A DNA stretch of 64,000 nucleotides. Source: Spirodela intermedia (Eukaryota > Streptophyta > Magnoliopsida > Alismatales > Araceae). This document shows, one piece after another, positions 11,803 through 23,307 of this stretch (position 1 is the stretch's first letter; every line of letters begins with the position of its first letter). Position numbers and translations under genes: made by a program. The stretch spans positions 687,001 to 751,000 of the forward strand of contig LR746273.1 in assembly GCA_902729315.2 (NCBI GenBank), given 5' to 3'. A model generated the notes under the pieces. The model saw only the letters and a list, made by a program, of their open reading frames with translations, was not told the DNA's origin and made no database searches.

Positions 11803-13575
11803 AAATATTATTTTTGGGAAAAATTTGTTAATTTCCATTTTGTTTTGGCTGAAAGTATGTCAAGGTATATATATGAAGTATATGAATTTATGCTAAATCT
11901 GAAAAAGAATATCATGAAACTTACCTTGGGATACAAATATATTTTGATGGCCATAGATCATCTTATATGATATAAGAGCTGTCCAGCTTGAGACATTAAA
12001 TTCAGCGCTGCATGGGAGGCAACCCATGGTTTTTATTTCATTCTGTTTGATTTTTTTTAAGCTCTATTTTTCATAGAATTTCACAGTACTAGTTTTTGTA
12101 TTTGTTTTTTTTCGAAAAAGTGCAGGAGGAGGAGTGTAAGATGAAGTAGAAAATTAAAAGCGAGGTTGAGGTGATGTCTTTCTGAGCTTCATCATTTATG
12201 AAAATATTTTTAATACTTAACTTTGCAGATTGCATGCTTCACTTGAAAATTATACTTTCTACATATTCTGTTTCGAGTTTTCTGTGTCATTGAAGACAAT
12301 GTCATTTTTAAGTTGGGGGATGAAATATTCATTATTAATTTATACTGTAAGACGATTAAGAACATGTGTTTCCATTTTATTCAACTTAGAACAGCAACAA
12401 AAAAAATAAAAAAAAATAAAACTCAGAAAAACTGTAACATTTATTTTCTGGTTTTTTGTCAGAAACCACATATTGTCAAAAACAGCAGACAAAAAATAGC
12501 CCAAAATTTGAAATTCTAGAAGATCCTTTTCTCACATTTCAATCCCCTAGATATATATTACTGAAATTCGAAATTACAGCTATAAAGAAGATAGTTTTGA
12601 TTTATTTTTGACAAATTTATTGCTACTAAAAATAGAACTGAGAATAGAAAACATAAATATTAGAACTATCTAATTTACAAATTCCTTACATCATATTGCA
12701 TGCATGAAAAATTAAATCAATTAGATTGATTGATACCAAAAGATACTAGGAAGATTATTATTGAGTCAAAAGAATGATCTAGTAGCATGAAATGTTGGAA
12801 TACTCCTTGGATACATGATAGATAACATGGATTTGATTTTACAAATTTTCACTTCATGATCTTGATGGATAATATTTACTTGATGTGAAAATTTGATTGA
12901 TCATTTGAGTTTAATGGAGATTTTTGCACCCTGATCTATAGGACTTGTGAGGAGAAATCACTTATTTCAAAAAAAAAAAAAGAGAGAGCAATGTGAAAAA
13001 TCTAGAAACGAAGAGTACAATGGAGGGTGTGAGACATCATTCTCATTGTCAAAAATCGTGCATAGAAAAATACTTGTTGAAAAATAAGTGGATAAAGCGA
13101 AAGCCCTGAAAATAAAGAGTACACATGGAGGGTGTGAGACATCATTCTTATTGTCGAAATTTGTCTACAGGAAAAGCTACTTATCCACTATTTATAAAAT
13201 AAAAATAAAAAAAGGAAGAAATATAGTGCAAACTTCAAAAATCAAGTCATAGAAAAAGGGAAATGTAAGATTAATATTATTCTTGGATGAGTATTGATAA
13301 TTGGAACATCTTGTAAATACATCTATGAGTGAAGAAGTGATAAAAATGTGAATAGAAGAAGTGAAGTCTAGATTGTTATTCTAAGGAGTGTTTAAACATT
13401 TAAGTACTTGACATCATTCTTAAATACTTGATATAAGAATCCAAAGTGTTTAAAGGTGCATCATTTCTAATTATATATTTTTTTTCTGTATTGAAATATG
13501 ATGTTTGAGATTTGTAAAATTTTATTTTCATAATTCCATTGCTAAGGGACTAGCAATGATTTAAGTTGGGGGGTG
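11803..13575 (+). mobile_element. 3' non-coding tail of element C
   Basis: No credible coding sequence is present. The first ~180 bp have no counterpart in E; from about 11980 the sequence matches the E tail after pol. It holds the CATGGG-AGGCAA-CCCATG hairpin at 12011-12028, the paired GAGTACA...GAGGGTGTG segments (about 13010-13140) and the polypurine tract before 13576. Confidence 0.8.
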
Positions 13576-14433
13576 TGATAAGTCTTTATTATCATGAGTT
13601 AATAATTAGTAAATAATATATTTTTAGCCATAACTCATGATAAATAGACTTATATTTGTGTTAAAGTATGATTTGTGGTTTTCAGTTGATTAACGTGAAT
13701 TTTTGGGTAATTATGTGATTTTATATGATTTTTATAGTCTTACTTTTGAGATAAATGAAGAATAAGAAATAAAAATAAAAATTTTGTAAAAGTGGGGGTA
13801 CCTGCCGGCCAGCCGAGCCTGCAAGCAGGTCGGAAGCGCAGTCGGGGAGTAGCCGTGAGCAGAGGATCGAGTGGCTTGGCTTATGGACCGATAGGGCGCG
13901 TGTACGTCACTCCCCTTCCACGTCACCGGTGGCTAGCTGGCTATGGGGCAAGGAGTGGTCGTACACGCGAGAGAAGAGACTTCGCTTACAAAGCTACTAT
14001 ATATTCACCCGAAAAATTGGCGCACAACCGATGTGGGACTAAACCCACATCACACCTTCCTCAGAAGAGGTGGGGCGACCGGCACAGGTTCGAATCCTCC
14101 TAGAGTCAAAATTCATATATTTTTATCTAATTATCACGACTTTCTTGCAGATCACCGGTGAAGGATTAAGCAATGAGAATCGCTTGATCATCGACGAAAA
14201 TCTCATCAATGCGATTCGCAGAACATTGCTACTAAAATTGCTGAACGATTCGCGATAAAAGGATCGCAAATCCATCGAGTAAATCATCTCCGATTGATCG
14301 ACGAACAAGCCATCATCGGGAAGAGGACGATCCACCGGGAGACCAGTCGCCACCTCCTGAGAGCATACCAGATGTGATGAAGAGCCTCCTCTTGCTGTGC
14401 GAACCTGAGGATGAAGGTCCCTAACACGCGCCC
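13576..14433 (+). repeat. 3' LTR of element C, left part (interrupted by E)
   Basis: The LTR starts TGATAAGTC after the polypurine tract and runs 858 bp to the insertion point of E. Its last five bases, CGCCC (14429-14433), are one half of the target-site duplication of E. The remaining 775 bp lie at 25091-25865. Confidence 0.92.
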
Positions 14434-16203
14434 TGATAAGTCTTCATTATCATGAGTTAATAATTAGTAAATAATATAGTTTTAGCCTTAACTCATGATA
14501 AATAGACTTATATTTGTGTTAAAGCATGAAAAGTGGTTTTCAGTTGATTAACGTGAATTTTTGGGTAATTATGTGATTTTATACGATTTTTACAGTCTTA
14601 GTTTTGAGATAAATGAAGAACAAGAAATAAAAATAAAAATATTGCAAAATGGGGGAGACCGCCGGCCAGCCGGGCCCGCAAGCGGGTCGGAAGCGCAGTC
14701 GGGGAGTAGCCGCGAGCAGGGGCTCGAGCGGCTTGCTTGGATCGATAGGGGCACGTGTGCGCCACTCCCCTTCCACGTCACCGGTGGTCAGCCGGCTGTG
14801 GGGCAAGGAGTGGTCGTACACGCGAGAGGACTTTGCCTAGAAAGCTAACTTTATTATATAATCGCCCGAATAATCCGCGCACAACCGATGTGGGACTAAA
14901 TCCACCTTGTTCAGGGGCGGGCGACCGCCGCGGGTTCGAATCCTCCCAGAGTCAAAATTCATATATTTTTAACTGATTATCGCGACTTGCCTGCAGATCG
15001 CCGGTGAAGGATTAAGCAACCGGAATCGCTGGATCATCGGCGAAAATCTCGTCAACGCGATTCGCGGAGCATTGCTACTAAAATTTCTGAACGATTCGCG
15101 ATAAAAGGATCGCAATCCATCGAGTAAATCATCTCCGATTGATCGACGAACAAGCCGTCGTCGGGAAGAGGACGATCCGCCAGGAGACCAGTCGCCACCT
15201 CCTGAGAGCGTACCAGATGCGATGAAGAGCCTCCTCTTGCTGCGCGGACCTGAGGATGAAGCTCCCTAACACGCGCCTCACCTCCATCCAGCCCCTCTCC
15301 GTCGGGTGACAGCCGCCGGAGAGCCGCAAAGTCGCCGTTTTTCCGCTCCGCCGGGTGACAGCCGCTGGAGACGATTCGACGACCCACTTCATTGGTCTCT
15401 AGACTTCGCGAGAAGATCTAGAGATTGCCCACGTCGTCTTTGTCCAAGGAGAGCCTTCGAGGCCGTGGACACTGCACGACGACCCTCCCGAATGCTCAGG
15501 ATTTCGGTGCATCGCCGACGCGTCGCCGTCGCGACGCCGGAACTCTGTTTTCCTGCTTTATCTAGAGATTGCCCACGTCGTCTTTGTCCAAGGAGAGCCT
15601 TCGAGGCCGTGGACACTGCACGACGATCCTCCCGAACGCTCAGGATTCCGGTGCATCGCCGACGCATCGCCGTCGCAACGCCGGAACTCTGTTTTCCTGC
15701 TTTCAATTTAATTTACGCTTCATTTAGTGATACTTTGTTGATTTTTATTTACCAAACTATACTTCGTTCAATTACGATTCTTCCGGTTTTTACAGATCTT
15801 AATTTGATTAATTGAGTCGTCTGTAATCGCCTACGTAAGAATCGCCGGGCGGAACTCTGTTTCCGCCTGATTCGCGTTCGCCGGGCGCTGACGTCATCCT
15901 GACGTCCGCACCCTTATTTCCTTTTTTTTTTCTTTTGTGAATTTTAAATATATTTCCTTTTTATTTCCTAGTATAAAATTCGTAAGAAAATTGTACTCAT
16001 TGAGAAAAATTCTGAATAATTACCAGATATTATATTACATCCCTGTGATTGACCTGGAAAATTACCACTATTTTTGAGATTTTTATTGAATTATAATTGA
16101 TATATTTATTTTGAAATACTTCTAAATATCCGAAAATTCGTATTTTCTAGTTTTATAAATTTTAAATTTGCGTGATTTAATATACAACGACTGAGTCACG
16201 TCA
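14434..16203 (+). repeat. 5' LTR of element E
   Basis: A 1770-bp LTR running TGATAAGTC...CACGTCA. A 144-bp segment in the GC-rich part is present twice in tandem (15416-15559 and 15560-15703). Both LTRs of E have it, so it was there before insertion. Reading frames over this part (for example 15306-15815) only reflect the repeat. GGTTCGAATCC lies at 14933-14943. Confidence 0.93.
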
Positions 16204-16208
16204 AATTT

Positions 16209-16226
16209 TGGCGCCGTTGCCGGGGA
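16209..16226 (+). other. Primer-binding site of element E (tRNA-Asp type)
   Basis: TGGCGCCGTTGCCGGGGA starts five bases after the LTR end. This is the tRNA-Asp-type site typical of the Athila/Tat group and is the least mutated copy in the window. Confidence 0.88.
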
Positions 16227-16518
16227 TGTATTGCATAATATTTAGTATTTTTCTGTTTTTCTCTTAGAGTACACAAAAAAAAAAAAAAAAAAAAACTTTA
16301 CTCTTGTTTTATTTTCTTTTTGCTGATTTTTATTAGAAAAAGGGAACGAAAAGAAGCACGGCAAGGACTGGAGCATCCTGAAGGAGGGTAACAGTTACTA
16401 ACTTTTTCTCTCGAATTTATTGATTTTTATGCATGGTAGAAGATCCTTGCATCCAAGGCTAGAAAATCCTTTCATTATTTCATTCAAAAATAAAAATCCG
16501 AAAGAAAAATTAATTTTG

Positions 16519-19383
16519 ATGGATCCTGAAGGAAGTACAGGTCAAACTGAGAACAATCCTATGGCCATGAAAAATCATTATATCCCTGATTCATTTCAAA
16601 GAGCATCTAACATTAGAGTCCCATTAGCACCCACTGTTAAATTCGAAATAAATCCAGGAATTTTTCAAATGCTCCCTAATTTTCATGGATTGCCTTTAGA
16701 GGAACCTCATCAGCACTTAGAAAAATTTCATATGGTCTGTGATTTAGTTAATCTCCCTCAAGTTACACCAGAAATTATTAAGATGAAATTATTCCCTCAT
16801 ACACTTAGGGACAAAGCTAGTCATTGGCTATCCACATTAGATAGAGAATTAACTAGCTGGAAAGATATAGAACAGGCCTTTCTTCGAAAATTTTATCCCT
16901 TAGGAAAAACTCAAAATATGAGAAAACATATATGGAGTTTTTCTCAAAGACCAGGAGAAACTTTGCATGAGACATGGGAAAAATTCAAGGATTTACTTAG
17001 AAAGTGTCCTCATCATGCTATACCCAAGTGGCAGCTCAATAGAATTTTTTATGATGGATTATTAGAACAACATAGAAATATGGTTGATTCTATATGTGGA
17101 GGAGCTTTTATGGAGAAAACTCCTGATGAGATTTACAATCTTTATGAGAATTTAAGTGAAAATTTTAGAGATCAAGCCTCTTTTGAATTATATGATAGGG
17201 ATAAGAAGAGAGGAATTTATGAATTGCATCATGATGATGATTCTAAACTTAGAAATGAGGTTAATCAGATTAATCAAAGATTAGAAAAAATTGATTTACT
17301 TATTGACAATATTAGAAAGCCTTTTAACCCTCAACTTAATTCGAATAGTACATGTCCTATGTATGGTGAAAACGATTATTCTGAATTTCAATGTTATAAT
17401 TTAGATCAATCATTTCACCCTATGCAAGAACAAGTGCAAGTGGCTCACGGTTTTAATAGAAACAGGGAACCTTTTTCAAATTCTTATAATCCTAATTGGA
17501 GGAATAGTTTTTCATGGAGAGACCCAAATAATATTCAAAATCCAGAAGCACTTAGACCCAATTCAAACTCTGAATTTCGTCCAAAACAAGAAAACAGATT
17601 TCAGAAAAATCAGTCCTCTCAAATCCAACCTGATGCTATGGAAATGATGCAGCAAATGAGCCAAATGATGCAACAAACTATGAACCAAATGATGCTGCAC
17701 CAGAAACAAATTATAGAGGCCCTTGGGAATAAGAGAGAAGAGGGACAGCTACCTAGTCAGCCCATAGAAAATCCAGGGAACCGCCCAACAATAGGATTTC
17801 AGCATGGGGAGTCTAGTAGCATGAATCTAGGAAAAAACCCACGAAATGAAAATGTTAGGACAGTGAATGCATTAAGGAGTGGTAAGATCTTACCTGATCC
17901 TTATCCCCAAACATTAGAAGAAAAAGAAAATGTGGACACCCCAAAACAAAATCAAATAGGAGTAGAAGAGGATTTTATAGATTCTACCAAAGAAATTTCG
18001 AAAGAGAGGACAACCATTCCATTTCCTAAAGCTCTAGAGCCTAGACAAAGAAAGAAAAAGGAACACAATGAAGAAATAAAGAAAATTTTACAAGATGTGC
18101 AAATTAGTCTTCCTTTACTCACTGCCATTGAACATATTCCTGAATATGCTAGAGTTTTGAAAGAAATGTGTACACCAAAAAGGGCACCTAGAGTAGAAAA
18201 ATTATCTATGCATGCTAGTGCGTTATTATTAAATCAATTACCATTTAAATTGAGAGATACAGGTGCTCCTTTAATTTCGTGTGATATTGGTGGATTCATT
18301 TTTCAGAATGCATTACTTGACACCGGTGCTAGTATTAATTTATTACCTGCAAGTATTTGTGATAAATTTAATATTTCTGATCTTAAACCTTCTACTGTTA
18401 CCTTACAATTTGCTGATAGATCCATAAAACATCCTAAAGGTATCTTAGAAAATGTGATAGTGACAGTTAAAGGGTGTAAATTTCCAGCTGATTTTGTAGT
18501 GCTGGAAATGGATTTTAATGGACAGTTTTATGATACACCAATCATCCTAGGGAGACCATTTTTGCATACAGCAAAGATGAATATTGATTTTCCCACAGGT
18601 ATTGCAAAAATTTCATGTGGAGATCAATCAGTAGAAATTAAAATTTTTGAGGTATCAAATGATCTTAAGAAATCCCAAGTATATGATTGTCATACCATAG
18701 ATCTTCTAGATGATTTTGATGATCCAGATGTTATTGATGACTGTGTGCTGGAAGAATTAGAGGAAATAGAGAATATAAATTTAGAAGAAAAGAAAGAGGA
18801 AGATCATCTGAATTTAGAGTTGAAACCTCTCCCCTCTAGTTTAAAATATATGTTTTTGGAGGAAAATAATTCATTTCCTGTTATTATTGCAGCTGATTTG
18901 AGTAATGAACAGGAAGAAGAATTATTAGATGTACTTCGAAAAAATAAGAAGGCTATGGGCTGGAAAATGGACGATCTAAGGGGCATTGATATGAGAGTAT
19001 GCATGCATAGTATATATTTAGAGGAGGGGGCTAGAACTAGCAGGGAACCACAACGAAGATTAAATCCTAACATGATGGAAATTGTAAAAAAAGAAATTTT
19101 AAAGTGGCTGGCTGCTGATATTATTTACCCTATTTCAGATAGCAAATGGGTTAGTCCTACACAAGTAGTGCCAAAAAAATCAGGGATCACGGTTATAAAA
19201 AACGAAAATGGGGAGGAAATACAAACAAGACTAACTACCGGTTGGAGAGTTTGCATTGATTATAGAAAATTAAATTCAGTTACTAGAAAAGATCATTTTC
19301 CCCTACCATTTACTGATCAAATTTTAGAAAAATTAGCTGGAAAAAAACTTTTTTTGTTTTCTGGATGGATACTCTGGTTATAA
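16519..19383 (+). CDS. gag-pol: Athila-type Gag, protease and N-terminal RT (element E), ending at a frameshift
   Basis: The open frame extends upstream to 16420, but the ATG at 16519 (MDPEGSTGQ) is the likelier start. Gag comes first: the retrotransposon gag domain spans about residues 50-220 and a Gln/Met-rich tail follows near 370-410. The zinc-knuckle position (17354-17395) reads C-P-M-Y-G-E-N-D-Y...C, so two of the four metal ligands are missing. The aspartic protease has DTGA at about 18319-18330 and the later ILGRPFLHT stretch. RT starts with [20 protein letters not shown]. The frame then leaves the conserved RT sequence inside a run of A and T near 19343-19360 and stops at 19383. RT continues in another frame (next entry). 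Confidence 0.9.
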   Translation: MDPEGSTGQTENNPMAMKNHYIPDSFQRASNIRVPLAPTVKFEINPGIFQMLPNFHGLPLEEPHQHLEKFHMVCDLVNLPQVTPEIIKMKLFPHTLRDKASHWLSTLDRELTSWKDIEQAFLRKFYPLGKTQNMRKHIWSFSQRPGETLHETWEKFKDLLRKCPHHAIPKWQLNRIFYDGLLEQHRNMVDSICGGAFMEKTPDEIYNLYENLSENFRDQASFELYDRDKKRGIYELHHDDDSKLRNEVNQINQRLEKIDLLIDNIRKPFNPQLNSNSTCPMYGENDYSEFQCYNLDQSFHPMQEQVQVAHGFNRNREPFSNSYNPNWRNSFSWRDPNNIQNPEALRPNSNSEFRPKQENRFQKNQSSQIQPDAMEMMQQMSQMMQQTMNQMMLHQKQIIEALGNKREEGQLPSQPIENPGNRPTIGFQHGESSSMNLGKNPRNENVRTVNALRSGKILPDPYPQTLEEKENVDTPKQNQIGVEEDFIDSTKEISKERTTIPFPKALEPRQRKKKEHNEEIKKILQDVQISLPLLTAIEHIPEYARVLKEMCTPKRAPRVEKLSMHASALLLNQLPFKLRDTGAPLISCDIGGFIFQNALLDTGASINLLPASICDKFNISDLKPSTVTLQFADRSIKHPKGILENVIVTVKGCKFPADFVVLEMDFNGQFYDTPIILGRPFLHTAKMNIDFPTGIAKISCGDQSVEIKIFEVSNDLKKSQVYDCHTIDLLDDFDDPDVIDDCVLEELEEIENINLEEKKEEDHLNLELKPLPSSLKYMFLEENNSFPVIIAADLSNEQEEELLDVLRKNKKAMGWKMDDLRGIDMRVCMHSIYLEEGARTSREPQRRLNPNMMEIVKKEILKWLAADIIYPISDSKWVSPTQVVPKKSGITVIKNENGEEIQTRLTTGWRVCIDYRKLNSVTRKDHFPLPFTDQILEKLAGKKLFLFSGWILWL

Positions 19384-21715
19384 TCAAATTTATATAAACC
19401 CTTTAGATCAAGAAAAAACAACTTTCACTTGTCCATTTGGTACTTTTGCTTTTAAACGCATGCCTTTTGGTCTGTGTAATGCTCCAGCCACATTTCAAAG
19501 ATGTATGCTGTCTATTTTTTCTGATATGATTGGAAAATGCATGGAAATTTTTATGGACGATTTTTCTGTTTTTGGTGAATCATTTGATGAATGCTTAAAT
19601 CATTTACAGCATGTACTTGAGAAATGCATAGAGAAAAAATTAGTTTTGAGTTGGGAGAAATCACATTTTATGGTTAAAGAGGGAGTTGTGTTGGGTCATA
19701 TTGTGAGTGAAAAGGGTTTAGAGGTGGATAGAGCAAAAATCGATATTATATCTAAAATGAAACCTCCGAATTCAGTAAAACAGATTAGATCTTTCTTGGG
19801 TCATGCAGGTTATTACAGAAAATTTATTCAAGATTTTTCGAAAATTTCTAAACCTCTCACCATGCTATTATCTAAAGATGTGCCTTTTAATTTTGATGAG
19901 AAATGTTTTGAGTCTTTTTCCGAAATAAAAAGATTACTTACTGAGGCACCCATTTTACAAGCTCCTGATTGGTCCCTTCCCTTTGAAATAATGTGTGACG
20001 CATCGAATTATGCAGTGGGGGCCGTTCTAGGACAAACAAAAGAGTCAAAACCCATAGTAATTTCATATGCTAGTAAAACTATATCTGATGCTCAATTAAA
20101 TTATACCACGACTGAAAAAGAATTGTTAGCTGTAGTATTTTCGTTAGAAAGGTTTAGATCATATATTTTGGGAGCTAAAATTATTATTTATACTGATCAT
20201 GCAGCATTAAAATATCTGTTAAATAAGAAAGATGCAAAGCCACGTTTATTAAGATGGATTTTATTGTTGCAAGAATTTGACTTAGAAATAAAAGATAAAA
20301 AGGGTTTCGAGAATGTTGTTGCTGACCATCTTTCTAGATTAAGTGATACAGGAATAAATGCAGCACCTTTACAAGACGCATTTCCAGATGAACAATTGAT
20401 GGCAGCTCAACATCAACCATCACCATGGTATGCACATATTGTTAATTTTCTGGTTTCTGGAAAAACTCCAGAACAGTGGGATAAGAACAGAAAAAATCAT
20501 TTCTTTTCTAAGATTAGAAATTATTTTTGGCATGATCCTGATTTATATTACTTGGGCAATGATCAAATTTTAAGGAGATGTGTTCCTGAAGAAGAATATC
20601 ATAGCATTATTAACATGTGTCATTCATCTAACTGTGGAGGACATTTCTCTGGACGAAAAACAGCTGCAAAAATTTTCCAGTGTGGTTTTTATTGGCCTAC
20701 AATCATTAGAGATTCTATAGAATTTAGTAGAACATGTATTTCATGCCAATCTATAAGTAACATGAGTAAAAAAGATGAAATGCCCATGAGTAATATGTTA
20801 GTAGTCGAAATTTTTGATGTATGGGGAATAGATTTCATGGGTCCCTTCCCATCAGCTGAAAAATATGAATATATTTTGCTTGCTGTTGATTATGTGTCGA
20901 AGTGGGTGGAAGCTATTCCTACTAGAACTAATGATCATAAAATCGTGATGAAATTTGTGCAGGAAAATATTTTTTCGAGATTTGGATGTCCTAGAGTGAT
21001 TATTAGTGATGGAGGAACACATTTTACAAATAAAAATTTCAGAGAACTGTTGAAAAAGAATGGAGTACACCATAGAGTAGCCACTCCATATCATCCCCAA
21101 ACAAATGGGCAAGCTGAAGTAGCAAATAGGGAAATTCAGAGAATTTTGAGAAAAATAGTTAGACCAGATAGGAAAGATTGGCCCACGAAATTACAAGATG
21201 CATTATGGGCTTATAGAACAGCTTATAAAAATCCCATAGGTATGTCCCCATTTCGTCTCATTTTTGGAAAGCCATGTCATCTTCCTGTGGAAATAGAGCA
21301 TAAAGCATTATGGGCTATAAAAAATTTATGTATGGATGAAAAATCAGCTGGTGGGCATAGAATTTTTCAGTTACATGAACTAGAGGAGTTGAGGAATGAA
21401 GCTTATGAAAATCATAGAATATATAAAGAAAAAACTAAAACTTTTCATGATAAATACATTAGCAGAAAAAAATTTGATGTTGGACAAAAAGTGTGGTTAT
21501 ATGATTCTAGGCTGAAATTATTCCAAGGAAAATTAAAATCAAAATGGAAAGGGCCTTATGTGGTGGAAGAGACATATGATCATGGGGCTGTAATGATTAA
21601 AGATCCTAAAAGTGATCATAACTTTAAGGTAAATGGACAGCGGCTTAAACATTACATAGAACATGAACGCCTTGCAGAAAAAGAAATTTTATTATTAAAA
21701 GAAATTCAAGAGTAA
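19355..21715 (+). CDS. pol: Athila-type RT (rest), RNase H and integrase (element E), second frame
   Basis: The RT motifs resume in a shifted frame from about 19355; the first ATG in this frame is 19460. In order: RT with [16 protein letters not shown] and the catalytic FMDD (about 19550-19561); RNase H with [13 protein letters not shown], the E of TEKELLAV and [10 protein letters not shown]; integrase zinc domain (H and H in [13 protein letters not shown] and C in CISC); integrase core with D in WGIDFMGP, D in IISDGG and E in QAEVANRE. There is no chromodomain. It ends at TAA 21713-21715. All catalytic residues look intact, so the frameshift upstream is the only visible defect. Confidence 0.9.
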   Translation, partial: CFLDGYSGYNQIYINPLDQEKTTFTCPFGTFAFKRMPFGLCNAPATFQRCMLSIFSDMIGKCMEIFMDDFSVFGESFDECLNHLQHVLEKCIEKKLVLSWEKSHFMVKEGVVLGHIVSEKGLEVDRAKIDIISKMKPPNSVKQIRSFLGHAGYYRKFIQDFSKISKPLTMLLSKDVPFNFDEKCFESFSEIKRLLTEAPILQAPDWSLPFEIMCDASNYAVGAVLGQTKESKPIVISYASKTISDAQLNYTTTEKELLAVVFSLERFRSYILGAKIIIYTDHAALKYLLNKKDAKPRLLRWILLLQEFDLEIKDKKGFENVVADHLSRLSDTGINAAPLQDAFPDEQLMAAQHQPSPWYAHIVNFLVSGKTPEQWDKNRKNHFFSKIRNYFWHDPDLYYLGNDQILRRCVPEEEYHSIINMCHSSNCGGHFSGRKTAAKIFQCGFYWPTIIRDSIEFSRTCISCQSISNMSKKDEMPMSNMLVVEIFDVWGIDFMGPFPSAEKYEYILLAVDYVSKWVEAIPTRTNDHKIVMKFVQENIFSRFGCPRVIISDGGTHFTNKNFRELLKKNGVHHRVATPYHPQTNGQAEVANREIQRILRKIVRPDRKDWPTKLQDALWAYRTAYKNPIGMSPFRLIFGKPCHLPVEIEHKALWAIKNLCMDEKSAGGHRIFQLHELEELRNEAYENHRIYKEKTKTFHDKYISRKKFDVGQKVWLYDSRLKLFQGKLKSKWKGPYVVEETYDHGAVMIKDPKSDHNFKVNGQRLKHYIEHERLAEKEILLLKEIQE

Positions 21716-23307
21716 GATCAAGGAGTCCAGCTGGAGACATTAAATTCAGCGCTGCATGGGAGGCAACCCATGGTTTTTATTTCATTTTGTTTGATTTTTT
21801 TTAAGCTCTGTTTTTCTTAGAATTTCGCAGTACTTGTTTCTGTATTTGTTTTTCTGTCGAAAAAGTGCAGGAGGAGTGTAAGATGAAGTGGAAAATTAAA
21901 AACGAGGTTGAGGTGATGTCTTTCTGAGCTTCATCATTTATGAAAATATTTTTAATGCTTAACTTTGCAGATATGCATGCTTCACTTGAAAATTATATTT
22001 TCTGCATATTCTGTTTCGAGTTTTCTGTGTCATTGAGGACAATGTCATTTTTAAGTTGGGGGGTGAAGTATTCATTATTAATTTATGCTGTAGGACGATT
22101 AAGAACATGTGTTTGCAGTTTATTCAACTTAGAACAGCAACTAAAAAAATAAAAATAAAATAAAATTCGGAAAAATTGCAACATCTATTTTCTGGTTTTC
22201 TGTCAGAAACAACAGACTGTCAAAAACAGCAGACAAAAAACAGCCCGAAATTTGAAATTCTAGAAGACCCTTTTCTCACATTTCAATCCCTTAGACATAT
22301 ATTACTGAAATTCGAAATTACAGCTATAAAGAAGATAGTTTTGATTTATTTTTGACAAATTTATTGCTGCTAAAACTGAAAACAGAAAACAGAACTGTCA
22401 GAACTATCTAATTTACAAATTCCTTACATCATATTGCATGCATGAAAAATTAAATCAATTAGATTGATTGATACCAAAAGATACTAGGAAGATTATTATT
22501 GAGTCAAAAGAATGATCTAGTAGCATGAAATGTTGGAATACTCCTTGGATACATGATAGATAACATGGATTTGATTTTACAGATTTTCACTTCATGATCT
22601 TGATGGATAATATTTACTTGATGTGAAAATTTGATTGATCATTTGAGTTTAATGGAGATTTTTGCACCCTGATCTATAGGACTTGTGAGGAGAAATCACT
22701 TATTTCAAAAAGAAAAAAAAAAAAAGAGAGAGCAATGTGAAAAATCTAGAAACGAAGAGTACACATGGAGGGTGTGAGACATCATTCTCATTGTCGAAAA
22801 TCGTGCATAGAAAAACACTTGCTGAAAAATAAGTGGATAAAGTGAAAGCCCTGAAAATGAAGAGTACACATGGAGGGTGTGAGACATCATTCTTATTGTC
22901 GAAATTTGTCTACAGGAAAAGCTACTTATCCACTATATATATATAAAAAAAAAAAAAGAAGGAAGAAATATAGTGCAAACTTCAAAAATCAAGTCATAGA
23001 AAAAGGGAAATGTAAGATCAATATTATTCTTGGATGAGTATTGATAATTGGAACATCTTGTAAATACATCTATGAGTGAAGAAGTGATAAAGAAGTGAAG
23101 TCTAGATTGTTATTCCAAGGAGTGTTTAAACATTTAAGTGCTTGACATCATTCTTAAATACTTGATATAAGAATCCAAAGTGTTTAAAGGTGCATCATTT
23201 CTAATTGTATTTCTTTTCTGTATTGAAATATGATGTTTGAGATTTGTAAATTTTTATTTTCGTAATTCCATTGCTAAGGGACTAGCAATGATTTAAGTTG
23301 GGGGGTG
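21716..23307 (+). mobile_element. 3' non-coding tail of element E with hairpin and polypurine tract
   Basis: This 1.6-kb AT-rich stretch after pol has no convincing reading frame; the 21940-22152 and 22705-22890 frames are short and also exist in decayed copies. It contains the hairpin at 21755-21772, two G-rich tracts after T/A runs (near 22057 and 23297), the paired GAGTACA...GAGGGTGTG segments (about 22757 and 22861) and the polypurine tract 23295-23307 next to the 3' LTR. Confidence 0.82.
21755..21772 (+). other. Conserved 3'-tail hairpin, element E
   Basis: CATGGG-AGGCAA-CCCATG is a perfect 6-bp stem 40 bp after the pol stop codon. The identical hairpin is found in copies C and D and a one-base loop variant in B, whether or not the copy has pol. 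Confidence 0.75.

Noticed and set aside
15306-15815. 170-codon Arg-rich frame in the LTRs of E (also 24187-24702) and its antisense partner
   Set aside because: It exists only because the 144-bp duplication keeps frame; it is absent from LTRs without the duplication and has no likeness to a protein family.
19343-19460. Programmed ribosomal frameshift joining the two pol frames
   Set aside because: The break is inside the RT core, not at a gag-pol or domain boundary, and this group normally uses one continuous frame; mutation or sequencing error is simpler.
21716-23307. Possible envelope-like gene downstream of pol in element E
   Set aside because: Athila elements often carry one, but here only short frames exist, with no signal peptide, membrane anchor or shared frame between copies.
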